In this document: positions 40,018-48,885 of the stretch, one piece after another
How the letters are laid out: each line of letters starts with the position of its first letter
Position numbering within the stretch: position 1 is the first letter of the stretch
Assembly (NCBI GenBank): GCA_946481315.1
Contig: CAMLMH010000005.1
Coordinates: forward strand, 62,001-126,000
Origin: an uncultured Bacteriovorax sp.
GTDB taxonomy: Bacteria; Bdellovibrionota; Bacteriovoracia; Bacteriovoracales; Bacteriovoracaceae
Direction: 5' to 3'
Length of the DNA stretch: 64,000 nt
Notes under the pieces: generated by a model
Told to the model about the DNA's origin: nothing
Databases searched by the model: none
Seen by the model: only the letters and a program-made list of their open reading frames with translations
Translations under genes and position numbers: made by a program

Positions 40018-41895
40018 ATGAAACGAATTAAAAAGCTCGAAGAGCTTATCTTAAAGCATAAGGCGCTCTATTATCAAGGCCGTCCCGAAATCACAGACCA
40101 TGAGTACGACCAGCTGGAAGAAGAACTCCGCTCGATTGATCCTGAAAATCCAGTTTTATCACTAGTGGGAACCACTTCGTCAGCCAGCGAAAAAATTAAA
40201 CACGACCGCAAAATGCTCTCGCTGGAAAAAACATACGTTCTGGATGATCTCATCAGCTGGATGGGTAACGAAGAAATACTCAGCACCTTTAAACTGGATG
40301 GTATCAGCTGCTCCTTAATTTATGAGAGTGGAAAACTGGTAAAAGCTAAAACCCGAGGAGATGGTACTTTCGGTGAAAACATCATGGCGAGAGTCATGTG
40401 GGTAGAAAGCATTCCTAAGTTGATAAATAATAAAAATAAAATTGAAATCCGCGGAGAGCTCTACTGTGATGAAGAAAGTTTTTTTCATCTCTCAGCAGAG
40501 ATGGTTAATCTTGGACTGGAAAAGCCTACCAATCCCCGCAATATCGTTGCAGGACTGATGGGCCGCAAAGAAAACCTGGAGCTATGCCGGTATATTCAGT
40601 TCATGTCTTTTGACTACATCAGTGACGAACCGATTAAGCTGGAAGAAGAAAAATTTCAGCGCATGGAAGCTTTAGGCTTCACCAATCCTAGTTATGAGGT
40701 TCACAAGGGAAAGAAAACGCTGGAGAAAGTCATCGATCATGCCCGGCAATTCATGAGTGAGGGCGAATATCAGATTGACGGTCTGGTCTTTACTTATAAC
40801 CGAATGTCATTACACGAAGAGATGGGCGAGACATCTCACCATCCACGCTACAAGCTCGCGTTTAAATTTCAGGGAGAATCTAAAACAACAGTTATCCGAG
40901 AAATTACCTGGTCTGTTTCCCGAAATGGTATTTTAACTCCAGTGGGCGAAGTTGAGCCGGTGGAATTATCCGGTGCAATGATTGGCCGGGTGACGCTGCA
41001 TAATTACGGTCTGGTGGCGCAAAATCAGCTTAAGGTCGGTGATACGATTGAAATTATCCGTTCAGGTGAAGTGATTCCGAAATTTTTATCGGTGGTGAAG
41101 TCTTCTAAGAATGATTTTATAGTTCCTGCGTTTTGCCCGAGCTGTAAGCAAAAAGTGAAGATCGTGGATATCAGAATTTTCTGCATGAATGAGGATTGCC
41201 CAGGTAAAAACAAAGAAGTAATTCTTAATTTTATTCAAAAGATTGGCATAGAGGATTTGAGCGGGAAGAGGCTGGAAGAGTTAATTAATGCCGGAATGGT
41301 TAAAAATATTCCGGATCTTTATCTGCTTAAAGCAGAAGACTTGATGAAGCTGGATAAAGTTAAAGATAAGCTAAGTAACAAGCTGATCGAGTCAATTCAG
41401 AAAACAAAGGTTGTCGATCTCATCACTTTTCTCTCTGCGCTGGGAATAGCCGGCGGAGCATATAACAAATGTGAGAAAGTCGTGCGCGCTGGTTTTGATA
41501 CGATTGAAAAAATCAAAAATCTGGATCTGCATAAGCTGATGAGCATAGAAGGATTCGCTGAAAAATCCTCCTCAGAATTTTTACACTCTTTGGAGGAGAA
41601 GCATTCATTAATTGATCGTCTGATTGAAGTGGGTTTTGAGTTTCTCGTGGAAGAAACCAGGGAAACGGCTATCAGTGGAAAAAAACTTTGTATTACCGGT
41701 GCACTGTCGGAAAAACGTCCGGTGGTTGAAGATAAAATTCGTGAAGCCGGAGGGATCGTCGTTTCCTCCGTTTCGAAGAACACAGATATTCTTGTTACCA
41801 ACGAAACCGACCCAAGCTCCAGTAAGTATAAAAAAGCATTGGATTTAAAAATTAAGATTATCACCGAAGCTGAACTGATGAAACTTATGAAATAA
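40018..41895 (+). CDS. ligA: NAD-dependent DNA ligase
   Basis: Seals nicks in DNA using NAD. 625 residues, a little shorter than the common 670. The Ia domain (HEYDQLEEEL) is present. The adenylation site is K92 in FKLDGIS, followed by TRGDGTFGENI. The OB fold contains HNYGLVAQNQLKVGDTIEI. The four-Cys zinc finger (CPSC...CMNEDC), helix-hairpin-helix repeats and a C-terminal BRCT domain (KKLCITGALSEKRPVVEDKI) are also seen. It lies 9 bases before radA. Confidence 0.97.
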   Translation: MKRIKKLEELILKHKALYYQGRPEITDHEYDQLEEELRSIDPENPVLSLVGTTSSASEKIKHDRKMLSLEKTYVLDDLISWMGNEEILSTFKLDGISCSLIYESGKLVKAKTRGDGTFGENIMARVMWVESIPKLINNKNKIEIRGELYCDEESFFHLSAEMVNLGLEKPTNPRNIVAGLMGRKENLELCRYIQFMSFDYISDEPIKLEEEKFQRMEALGFTNPSYEVHKGKKTLEKVIDHARQFMSEGEYQIDGLVFTYNRMSLHEEMGETSHHPRYKLAFKFQGESKTTVIREITWSVSRNGILTPVGEVEPVELSGAMIGRVTLHNYGLVAQNQLKVGDTIEIIRSGEVIPKFLSVVKSSKNDFIVPAFCPSCKQKVKIVDIRIFCMNEDCPGKNKEVILNFIQKIGIEDLSGKRLEELINAGMVKNIPDLYLLKAEDLMKLDKVKDKLSNKLIESIQKTKVVDLITFLSALGIAGGAYNKCEKVVRAGFDTIEKIKNLDLHKLMSIEGFAEKSSSEFLHSLEEKHSLIDRLIEVGFEFLVEETRETAISGKKLCITGALSEKRPVVEDKIREAGGIVVSSVSKNTDILVTNETDPSSSKYKKALDLKIKIITEAELMKLMK

Positions 41896-41904
41896 GGAAG
41901 ACCC

Positions 41905-43281
41905 GTGGCTAAAAAAACCTCCACTTTTATTTGTCAGAATTGTTCATATCAGGCATCAAAGTGGATGGGGAAATGTCCGGAGTGCGGTTCATGGAATAGT
42001 TTTAGCGAAGAAGCACATGTCGCGGCCAAAGATCTTAATCGTGCACACAAACGAACGGCCCAGGGAAATGAAACTCCTAAACTGGTTAATGAAATTGTTC
42101 TCGAGAAGCAATTTCGTGTAAGCTCGGGGTTGAGTGAGTTTGACAGGGTTGTCGGCGGCGGGGTCGTACCTGGATCCCTCATCCTAATTGGCGGTGAACC
42201 GGGTATCGGAAAATCTACGCTGCTTACGAGTGTTATGGGAAAACTTTCTCAAACTCATCCGGATGCTGTTGTTTTGTACGCTAGTGGCGAAGAATCAGTA
42301 AATCAGGTTGCCGAGCGCGCCCGACGTGTCGGAGTGAACAATAATAATTTTTATATTTATAATGAAACCAACTGGCAAAAAATCCTGGAGCAGATTAACA
42401 AGCTTAAGCCCCGCTTTTTAGTCATCGACTCCATTCAGACAACATCATCAGCAGAAATAGACTCCGCACCGGGAACGGTTTCTCAGATCAGAGAAGTGAC
42501 ATACGAGCTGATGAATCATGTGAAGGCAAATGGGATCACTTGTTTCGTGATCGGTCATATTACGAAAGAGGGATCAATCGCAGGTCCAAAAATTCTCGAA
42601 CACATGGTAGACACAGTCATCTATTTTGAAGGAGACCAATTCGGGCATTACCGAATATTACGGGCCATGAAAAACCGCTTCGGAAATACCAATGAAGTAG
42701 GAATTTTTGAAATGAGAGAAAATGGTCTGGCGGAAGTAAAAAATCCTTCGCAATATTTCCTGGATGATCAGCTCAAGGATTCCTTCGGCAGATCTTTAAC
42801 CTGTATCATAGAAGGCTCTCGTTCTTTGTTTGTGGAAATCCAAGCACTGGTCGTCGATAATAAATTCGGCAACGGCAGAAGAACATGTCAGGGGATGGAC
42901 AATAATCGCGTTTCAATGATGGTCGCAGTCATTGAGAAATATTTTGGGTTACCATTAGGTTTTAATGACATTTATCTCAATGTAGTGGGAGGAATGAGAC
43001 TTACCACTCGTGAATCCGATCTTGCCATCATTGCGTCTTTGTTGAGTTCTTATCGGGCTAAGCCTATTGATTCCGGAACTGTCTTTGTGGGTGAAGTGGG
43101 CCTGACTGGTGAGGTGCGGTCTATTCCTCAGATGGAAATGCGAATTAAAGAAATGGCACAATTAAACTATAAAAGAGTTGTTACGAGCGAAAAAACTGCG
43201 CGAGAACTAAAAGACAAATTTGACATACAGATAGTGGGTCTTCGCCAGGCCCGGGATATCGAAGATTTAATCGGCAAGTAA
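41905..43281 (+). CDS. radA: DNA repair protein RadA
   Basis: RecA-like branch-migration helicase that processes recombination intermediates. 458 residues, GTG start. The zinc finger C10/C13/C24/C27 (CQNC, CPEC), Walker A GEPGIGKST (97-105), the RadA-specific KNRFG (in RAMKNRFGNTNEVGIFEM) and the Lon-type C-terminal domain (GEVGLTGEVRSIPQMEMR) are all present. It is co-transcribed with ligA. Confidence 0.97.
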   Translation: MAKKTSTFICQNCSYQASKWMGKCPECGSWNSFSEEAHVAAKDLNRAHKRTAQGNETPKLVNEIVLEKQFRVSSGLSEFDRVVGGGVVPGSLILIGGEPGIGKSTLLTSVMGKLSQTHPDAVVLYASGEESVNQVAERARRVGVNNNNFYIYNETNWQKILEQINKLKPRFLVIDSIQTTSSAEIDSAPGTVSQIREVTYELMNHVKANGITCFVIGHITKEGSIAGPKILEHMVDTVIYFEGDQFGHYRILRAMKNRFGNTNEVGIFEMRENGLAEVKNPSQYFLDDQLKDSFGRSLTCIIEGSRSLFVEIQALVVDNKFGNGRRTCQGMDNNRVSMMVAVIEKYFGLPLGFNDIYLNVVGGMRLTTRESDLAIIASLLSSYRAKPIDSGTVFVGEVGLTGEVRSIPQMEMRIKEMAQLNYKRVVTSEKTARELKDKFDIQIVGLRQARDIEDLIGK

Positions 43282-43385
43282 TCGTGTAAAAAATTCCTTA
43301 ACCGCTTTGGCCGCTTCTCAATTCAAGATTCCATGTGATAGGTGTCTTCAAACAAAAAAATAAAATTCAGCAGAGGATTACCTAT

Positions 43386-43841
43386 ATGAAGAAATTAGCT
43401 TTTTTCGTCGCACTACTCTTTTCCGGACTTACTCAAGCGTACGAAGTCATCTACTTAAACTGCGAGGCAGAAAACGGGACAACAATCCATTTTGAGGGAA
43501 ATGAATCGACATGGGTGCCACCAATAAATGTTCCAAGAGCGACCCTAAATGGTTTTTCAAAGAATTTTATGTTCGGAGTCGTTCAGATTCATTCTGGTAA
43601 AAATTTACTAACTATTGGTCTAACGGAAATGTCCCGTCCACATTCTTATAATTTTGAAATCGCCCTGGAAGGAAAAGTGAAACTCAACAGACGCCACTCG
43701 GCCAAGGGAATCATATATCGCGATAGTGATGAATACTGGGCATCCGCCAGTATGGAAATGCGTCGCACTTATTCAAACTCGACTAATATAGTCTGTGAAT
43801 ATGAGCTATTTGAGCAAAATCCTCGGCGGATTGATCTTTAA
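43386..43841 (+). CDS. Small exported protein of unknown function
   Basis: The ATG at 43386 gives a clean signal peptide (MKKLAFFVALLFSGLTQA) and 151 residues; a longer frame to 43335 has no advantage. AGAGGA lies 8 bases upstream. The mature part is mostly beta, with two Cys about 120 residues apart (LNCEAEN and IVCEYE) that could pair. No family recognised. It sits between radA and the polysaccharide locus. Confidence 0.75.
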   Translation: MKKLAFFVALLFSGLTQAYEVIYLNCEAENGTTIHFEGNESTWVPPINVPRATLNGFSKNFMFGVVQIHSGKNLLTIGLTEMSRPHSYNFEIALEGKVKLNRRHSAKGIIYRDSDEYWASASMEMRRTYSNSTNIVCEYELFEQNPRRIDL

Positions 43842-43901
43842 TCGGGCAATAAATGCTTGATAAAAATCCACCGCTCCTCTGTGCTAAATCTTTCTTACTG
43901 T

Positions 43902-43936
43902 TCCACCGAAAATATTTACGAGTAATTATCGGTGGA
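43902..43936 (+). promoter_or_regulatory. Inverted repeat ahead of the polysaccharide locus
   Basis: TCCACCGA and TCGGTGGA, 8 bases each, are separated by 19 AT-rich bases, 50 bases before the first gene of the locus. It could be an operator or a leader hairpin; no T-run follows. A related TCCACCGC lies at 43867. Confidence 0.35.
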
Positions 43937-43985
43937 GCAATCTTTGTCAGAACAGGTCAGAAAAACAGAGACTCAGGAAAAGGGG

Positions 43986-44933
43986 ATGGGAACTTTAAAG
44001 TTTCACAACCTGGAACTGTTTCTTTCGTTAAATGAAAAAAAGATGGATCCCCAGCGCGTCTTAGAAGCAATAAACAATCTGAAGGCCTCTATTAGTCATG
44101 TTGAACAAGAAATACTGGCAGAGACTGAGAACAAAAAAGAAACATTAAAATTAATCACTGAGAACGAAATAGAAAGCGAGAAAGTGGAAGCGGTTGTGGA
44201 ATCACATACCGCAGAAGTAGCAGATGAAGAAATTCATTTTGAATCTGATTTTCTGACACTTAAACCTAAGGCTAAAAATGATAAACCTCTGGTTAAAGCT
44301 AAGCGTTTTAGCTCTAAAAATTATTTCAACACCAGAAACCATCTGGATCTTTTTAATATAGGCAGTTTCTATTTTCAGGAATTCCAAAAGTCTAAAAAAA
44401 GTTTTGGTTTTTATGCAGGCAGCAGTCTGCAAGATTCCCATGAAACATTGCTGGGACTAGCCTCTTACTTTAATTATCACGAAGATTTGAAAGTCACACT
44501 TGTCGTGGATAATTTTAAAAAATCAGTTCTAAGCAGATATTTAAAAGAATCCCACACAGAGATCCGTTCATTTGCTCAGCAAACATATGAAGTGATCATT
44601 GCCGATGGCGTAGAAGTTTTTGAATATACAACACTGAGACATTTTGCCCTTAAGCTGGGACGTGAAAACCTGGAACTTTTTCTGGATGAACTAATAAATG
44701 ATTCAGAAATTTCATTGTGGGACATTCCGGATCTGGACATTATTGAGCAGGAACGGGAATTTTTCTTTCAACTAATGAGGAAGATTGATTCCACCAGCAT
44801 TATTCTTTCCCGCGGAAAATCGAAAGCAGCAACTTTAAAGAAGTTCTTGGATTACACCAAAAAATATAACTTACGCATTGATGGTGTTTTATTCGACAAA
44901 GGTAGAGAGAGTAAAAATGACAAACGTTCTTAA
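43986..44933 (+). CDS. BY-kinase/ParA-fold protein without P-loop (pseudo-kinase), first copy
   Basis: The ATG at 43986 has AGGA seven bases upstream and gives 315 residues; a GTG-started frame runs to 43932. Residues 1-100 are Glu-rich and likely coiled. The rest follows the layout of CpsD/Wzc kinase domains: strand plus P-loop position (FGFYAGSSLQDSHETLLGLA), strand (VTLVVDNFKKS in place of the Walker A' DADLRRP), and the final strand-helix SIILSRGKSKAATLKKFLDY plus IDGVLFDKG. The Gly-Lys-Ser/Thr of the P-loop is absent, so ATP binding is unlikely. There is no Tyr cluster at the C-terminus. It overlaps the next gene by 17 bases. Confidence 0.65.
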   Translation: MGTLKFHNLELFLSLNEKKMDPQRVLEAINNLKASISHVEQEILAETENKKETLKLITENEIESEKVEAVVESHTAEVADEEIHFESDFLTLKPKAKNDKPLVKAKRFSSKNYFNTRNHLDLFNIGSFYFQEFQKSKKSFGFYAGSSLQDSHETLLGLASYFNYHEDLKVTLVVDNFKKSVLSRYLKESHTEIRSFAQQTYEVIIADGVEVFEYTTLRHFALKLGRENLELFLDELINDSEISLWDIPDLDIIEQEREFFFQLMRKIDSTSIILSRGKSKAATLKKFLDYTKKYNLRIDGVLFDKGRESKNDKRS

Positions 44934-45543
44934 GGGAAATTTCCGTAAAAACTATTTTAATGTAAAGCTATCTGAAAATAGTCTCAACATCATCAGCAAT
45001 ATAGAAGAAAAAATTAAAGACGGTGCAAGACATCTGGCCATTAGCTCAACAGGGTACAGCTCCGCTCAACAAAAGCTTGCCTTGCAAGTGGTGTACTGGC
45101 TTAACCAGAAGTATCCCGAACACAAAGTAGCTGTTGTAACTTTTGATTATGGTTCCGGAGTTTTTAAAGAATTTTACGATCATTCTGTGGGCGATTCCCG
45201 CTCCAAAAAATTTTACAATCATTTCACAATGGTCAACTGGACCTATGTCACTTCTCCTGAAGCGTTGTTAGATGATTACGATGTTATCATCTGGAACTTG
45301 CCCGACATTTCCACATTGAAATCTCACCATCAGCGCTGGGACCATTTTTTTATGAGTCTGGATATGCTGACAATTATCTCCTGCCAAAAAGCAGGTTCTA
45401 AGCAAGCTGAGTTTGAAAAGAACGTCGTACGGACTTTTATGGATTATGGCCTGGATATTTCTAAGCTTATAGACTGCCGCCCGGAAGCACATTCTTCAGT
45501 TGTTGACCGGCTTGGAAGGTTTTTATCCCGACGAGCAGCTTAA
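44917..45543 (+). CDS. BY-kinase/ParA-fold protein without P-loop (pseudo-kinase), second copy
   Basis: The ATG at 44917 gives 208 residues. The layout again follows a ParA/CpsD domain: HLAISSTGYSSAQQKLALQV at the P-loop position (no GK[ST]), VAVVTFDYGSG at Walker A', DYDVIIWNLPDI in the place of the catalytic DxPP, and LTIISCQKAGSKQAEFEKNV near the end. Both nucleotide-binding lysines are missing. Together with the previous gene and the Wzz-type gene 69 bases downstream, it replaces the usual CpsC-CpsD pair. Confidence 0.65.
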   Translation: MTNVLKGNFRKNYFNVKLSENSLNIISNIEEKIKDGARHLAISSTGYSSAQQKLALQVVYWLNQKYPEHKVAVVTFDYGSGVFKEFYDHSVGDSRSKKFYNHFTMVNWTYVTSPEALLDDYDVIIWNLPDISTLKSHHQRWDHFFMSLDMLTIISCQKAGSKQAEFEKNVVRTFMDYGLDISKLIDCRPEAHSSVVDRLGRFLSRRAA

Positions 45544-45612
45544 GCTGGACAACTTTTTCCTCCCATAAATAGTAAATGCCGAAATGTATTATTATTTACA
45601 GAGGAGAAGCTG

Positions 45613-47115
45613 TTGAAAAAAATAGACACGCTATTAGATGGGACAACCATCATCAATTTTCCGGTCTATTTCCGTCTTTTGAAAAGATACAAAAGATTTA
45701 GTGCCATTATTTTTGTTTGTGTTTTGCTCTTCGGAATCATTCTCAATTTTTACCAAAAATCTATTTACTATACCTCCATTACCTTTAGTGATGTTGCTTC
45801 AGGTAATACAGATCCCTCATTAAAAATGCTTAGCGCTTTCATGGGTGAGAGTAAAGATAATCAAAAGGCTTATCAAATTATTGCTCTTCGAAAGTCAATG
45901 GATTTTACCAGAAAGGTTACGGGTAAAATCATGGCCAATCCGGACTTTAATCGCATGCGTTTCGATCTGAATTTTTTTGGAAATGATTCACTCAAGGCAA
46001 CTTCTATTGTTAAAAAGTGCGGCGGACGTACTCAGTGTATTCTGGAGCAATTAACTGAACTGCTTCCTTCCTTTTATGAAATATTCGACCGGGATCGCAC
46101 CGGAGTGACTTTTACTCTGGAAGTGAAAGCTTCGGACGAACTGACTGCACACGTTTTGATTAAAGAATTGCAGGACAGCATTCAGGAAGCACGTGTGGCA
46201 ACATTGCGTGCGACAATAGCACAGCAGGAAAAAACCAATATTGAAATTCTGGCAATCAAAGAAAAAGATCTCGAGGAGTCAGAATTTTACAAACATTTAG
46301 AACAAAAAGAAATGATCGACAGCACTCTTAAAGAAGTTGATGACAAGCTGGATGTTCACGGAAAAATTTTTGCAGAAGTTAAGTCAACGCTAGCTAGTCT
46401 GGAGTCACGAGTAGAGCGATCAAAGGCAGTGGTCGGAAAAAAAATTGGATTAGAACAGATTGAAAAAGAAAAACGTCGTGCAGAGTTAAAAGAGCGTATT
46501 GAAAAGCTAAATAAAGATCTTAATGCTCTGGAGATTTCTAATTTTGAGTATACTGAAAAAGATAAGCAGGTCATTGATAATCTAAAGACAGAACTGGTTG
46601 AAAAGAAAAAGGCTCTGCAGAAATTAGGACAGGGAAATGCTAGCTCATCTCTTGATTCATTTATTAAAACATCTGAAGAAAAATTAAATGCAACTGAACT
46701 TGAATACCGGGTCACTAAAGACCAATATGAATCACTGAAGGCGGGCTACGAACAGTTACTGGCCGAAAAAACAGGAATCATGGAAAAAAAGGCTAAGTCC
46801 GATCAAACTATTGAGCGACTTGCGCCTACAGCTAAATTTGTGAAGGAAATAAAAGCGAAGGTCGATCAGCTAAACCTGATGAAGACTACTGTAGTATCCG
46901 ATATGCGTTTTGATATCTATCCAAAGCCGCCGGAAGAAACAAAGAAAATAGGTAAAATTCTGATCGCGGCTTATGTGATTGTTCTCTATGTATTACTCAA
47001 TCTGCTGGTCATGACAGTTGTTTACCTCTTCGATGATAAAATACACGATGAGGATGACCTCTCAAGCATTGACGAAAGTCTTAAGGTAATAGGTGTAGTA
47101 CCAAAATACGATTAA
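45613..47115 (+). CDS. Polysaccharide chain-length determinant/co-polymerase (Wzz/GumC type)
   Basis: A 500-residue protein with the two-helix Wzz topology: membrane helix 1 at about residues 28-48, a long periplasmic part dominated by coiled coil (about 200-400), then the proline-rich YPKPPEE and membrane helix 2 near 450-472. It ends in a short cytoplasmic tail (VIGVVPKYD) without a kinase domain. The TTG start is preceded by GAGGAG. It presumably sets polymer length and links to export, partnered by the two pseudo-kinases upstream. Confidence 0.88.
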   Translation: MKKIDTLLDGTTIINFPVYFRLLKRYKRFSAIIFVCVLLFGIILNFYQKSIYYTSITFSDVASGNTDPSLKMLSAFMGESKDNQKAYQIIALRKSMDFTRKVTGKIMANPDFNRMRFDLNFFGNDSLKATSIVKKCGGRTQCILEQLTELLPSFYEIFDRDRTGVTFTLEVKASDELTAHVLIKELQDSIQEARVATLRATIAQQEKTNIEILAIKEKDLEESEFYKHLEQKEMIDSTLKEVDDKLDVHGKIFAEVKSTLASLESRVERSKAVVGKKIGLEQIEKEKRRAELKERIEKLNKDLNALEISNFEYTEKDKQVIDNLKTELVEKKKALQKLGQGNASSSLDSFIKTSEEKLNATELEYRVTKDQYESLKAGYEQLLAEKTGIMEKKAKSDQTIERLAPTAKFVKEIKAKVDQLNLMKTTVVSDMRFDIYPKPPEETKKIGKILIAAYVIVLYVLLNLLVMTVVYLFDDKIHDEDDLSSIDESLKVIGVVPKYD

Positions 47116-47420
47116 TTCTTCTTTCTTCGCGTTCTCAAATAGCTTATCAGCATCGGATATAGCATCGTCACCACAATGTCCTTAAACGATTCATCAGCTG
47201 AAACTTTGACCTGAAACTGCCAGTCGATAATTTCTTTTATGATTGCGATTGAAAACACAATTAAAACAACATAAACCAGGCGCAGATGCATTTTTAAGAG
47301 CACCACTGTTATGAAAGCGGCAACGATTATGTGGGCGATTATATCTAACGGAATTCCAGCGAACGTGTGATCACTGATATATTTTTGTAGAGTCCAGTAG
47401 AATGAGTTGAGTTCTTGCAT
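47112..47420 (-). CDS. Small membrane protein, possibly VanZ-like
   Basis: A 102-residue protein with about three membrane helices and a basic end (RTRRKKN). The order of helices and the segment IKEIIDWQFQVKVSADESFKDI recall VanZ-type proteins, but similarity is too weak to be sure. It converges with the Wzz-type gene, overlapping its stop codon by four bases, and lies divergent from the SLBB gene. Confidence 0.55.
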   Translation of the reverse strand: MQELNSFYWTLQKYISDHTFAGIPLDIIAHIIVAAFITVVLLKMHLRLVYVVLIVFSIAIIKEIIDWQFQVKVSADESFKDIVVTMLYPMLISYLRTRRKKN

Positions 47421-47430
47421 AAAATTAAAA

Positions 47431-47458
47431 TTGATTAGATTTAGACATCTGCTAACAT
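47431..47458 (+). promoter_or_regulatory. Candidate promoter of the SLBB-glycosyltransferase operon
   Basis: TTGATT and TAACAT, 16 bases apart. The -10 ends only six bases before the ATG at 47465, so the transcript may be leaderless or start further upstream. Confidence 0.3.
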
Positions 47459-47464
47459 GAATTT

Positions 47465-48001
47465 ATGTATAAAAATATATTGATAACTCTCTTCATTGTA
47501 CAAACAATTATCGGTAATTCTGACGGATTTGCTCAGGAAAAAAATCAGGCAGTGAGTCTGCGGGATCTGGCCCTTCCCAGCGAATTTGAAGGCATCAAAA
47601 AAGAATCCGGAGCAGTGTTTTATTCGGGTACATCAAAAGGTAAGGCCTTGATCCCCATCAACGTCTGGGGTGAGGTCAATAAAGCAGGTTTGCATTATAT
47701 TCCTATCGATACTGATCTGGTTCTGGGTCTGTCGCTAGCTGGAGGTCCAAAATCCACTGCTTCACTTTCCGGAATTAAAGTTACCCGCAATGCCAATAAC
47801 CAGATAAATGAATATAAATTTGATTTATCTGAGGGCGGTACACCTGAAGCTTATAAACTAAAACTAGAACCGGGTGACACTGTCTTCGTGGAAAAAGAAT
47901 TTTTTTATGAGAATCGTGCCTATTATACAGGGATCGTTGGAGTTGTAGCGACGATACTGTCCTCCATTCTTCTTTATAGGCAGGTAAGAAGGGATCCCTA
48001 G
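47465..48001 (+). CDS. SLBB-domain protein with C-terminal membrane anchor
   Basis: A 178-residue protein with an N-terminal signal or anchor, one SLBB domain (IPINVWGEVNKAGLHYIPID to about residue 108), a second beta stretch (KLKLEPGDTVFVEKEF) and a C-terminal membrane helix. SLBB domains occur in polysaccharide export proteins of the Wza type; here the Poly_export domain of Wza is missing and the protein has an extra membrane helix, so it may act as a periplasmic adaptor. The stop overlaps the next start by one base. Confidence 0.8.
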   Translation: MYKNILITLFIVQTIIGNSDGFAQEKNQAVSLRDLALPSEFEGIKKESGAVFYSGTSKGKALIPINVWGEVNKAGLHYIPIDTDLVLGLSLAGGPKSTASLSGIKVTRNANNQINEYKFDLSEGGTPEAYKLKLEPGDTVFVEKEFFYENRAYYTGIVGVVATILSSILLYRQVRRDP

Positions 48002-48885
48002 TGATAAGTTTGATTGTCCCGACATTCAATCGCGGCTATGCCCTCAGACAGGTATTGGACACATTCTTCACTCAAAAAGGTGTGAACGAAATTATTTTTA
48101 TAGATGATGCCGGGACAGATGAAACACCGGAAGTCATTGATCACTTTCAAAAAAAATATCCAGACATAAAAGTCATATACCATCGCAATGAATCACGTAG
48201 TGGAGCCTCTTTTGGTCGATGGAAAGGAGTCAGTCTTTCTTCCAACCAATTTATCCTGTTTTGTGACGACGATGAATTCCTGGGGCCAAATTATGCGGAT
48301 GTGTGCCGAAAAAAAATTGTAGAAGGCAAGGCCGATATAGTTTCTGGAAGACATTTTTACCGAAATGTTGGCGAAAATTATCTAGATGCCATTAAGCGAT
48401 TCAAGTTCGGACTTAATCACGGAAAGATATTTGGAAAAGTTCGCTTTAAGATCTATACAGATTCCATTTTTTTGCAGGATCTTCAGGTTCCCTTTACCCA
48501 TGGCATCTTCCTCACGACTAAAAATCTTTTACAAGCTTATCCCATAGATCCTTTTTACTCCAAAGGAAACGGATTCAGAGAAGAGAGTGATTTTCAGGTG
48601 AATGCTTATGTAAATGGCTGCAAAATTCTGATCACAAATGATTGTCACTGCGTACACATGAACATGAAAGAAGTCAGGACAGGAGGACAGCGTGTATCGC
48701 GGATCGCCCGTTATTTTTGGTGCATATATTACACAAACTACTTTCTAAAAAAATATTTTAAACAGTTAAAAATTAAACTCAATTTGCCTTACAACCTTCC
48801 GGTAGCCATAACTATTTATGCAATGGCAGAATTTTATGATTTTTTTCTTAGACCATTTGTAATCTTCTGGAAAAAATACTCATGA
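48001..48885 (+). CDS. Glycosyltransferase family 2
   Basis: A GT-A-fold sugar transferase, 294 residues. It begins ISLIVPTFNRGYALRQVLD; the nucleotide-sugar pocket follows (EIIFIDDAGTDETPE), with the metal-binding DDDE in FILFCDDDEFLGPNY and the acceptor region ending REESDFQVNAY. The start is GTG, overlapping the SLBB stop by one base. It probably adds one sugar of the repeat unit on the undecaprenyl carrier; donor and acceptor unknown. Confidence 0.9.
   Translation: MISLIVPTFNRGYALRQVLDTFFTQKGVNEIIFIDDAGTDETPEVIDHFQKKYPDIKVIYHRNESRSGASFGRWKGVSLSSNQFILFCDDDEFLGPNYADVCRKKIVEGKADIVSGRHFYRNVGENYLDAIKRFKFGLNHGKIFGKVRFKIYTDSIFLQDLQVPFTHGIFLTTKNLLQAYPIDPFYSKGNGFREESDFQVNAYVNGCKILITNDCHCVHMNMKEVRTGGQRVSRIARYFWCIYYTNYFLKKYFKQLKIKLNLPYNLPVAITIYAMAEFYDFFLRPFVIFWKKYS

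Noticed and set aside
43281..43335. Possible terminator after radA (CCGC...CCGC)
   Set aside because: The copies are direct, not inverted, so no hairpin forms.
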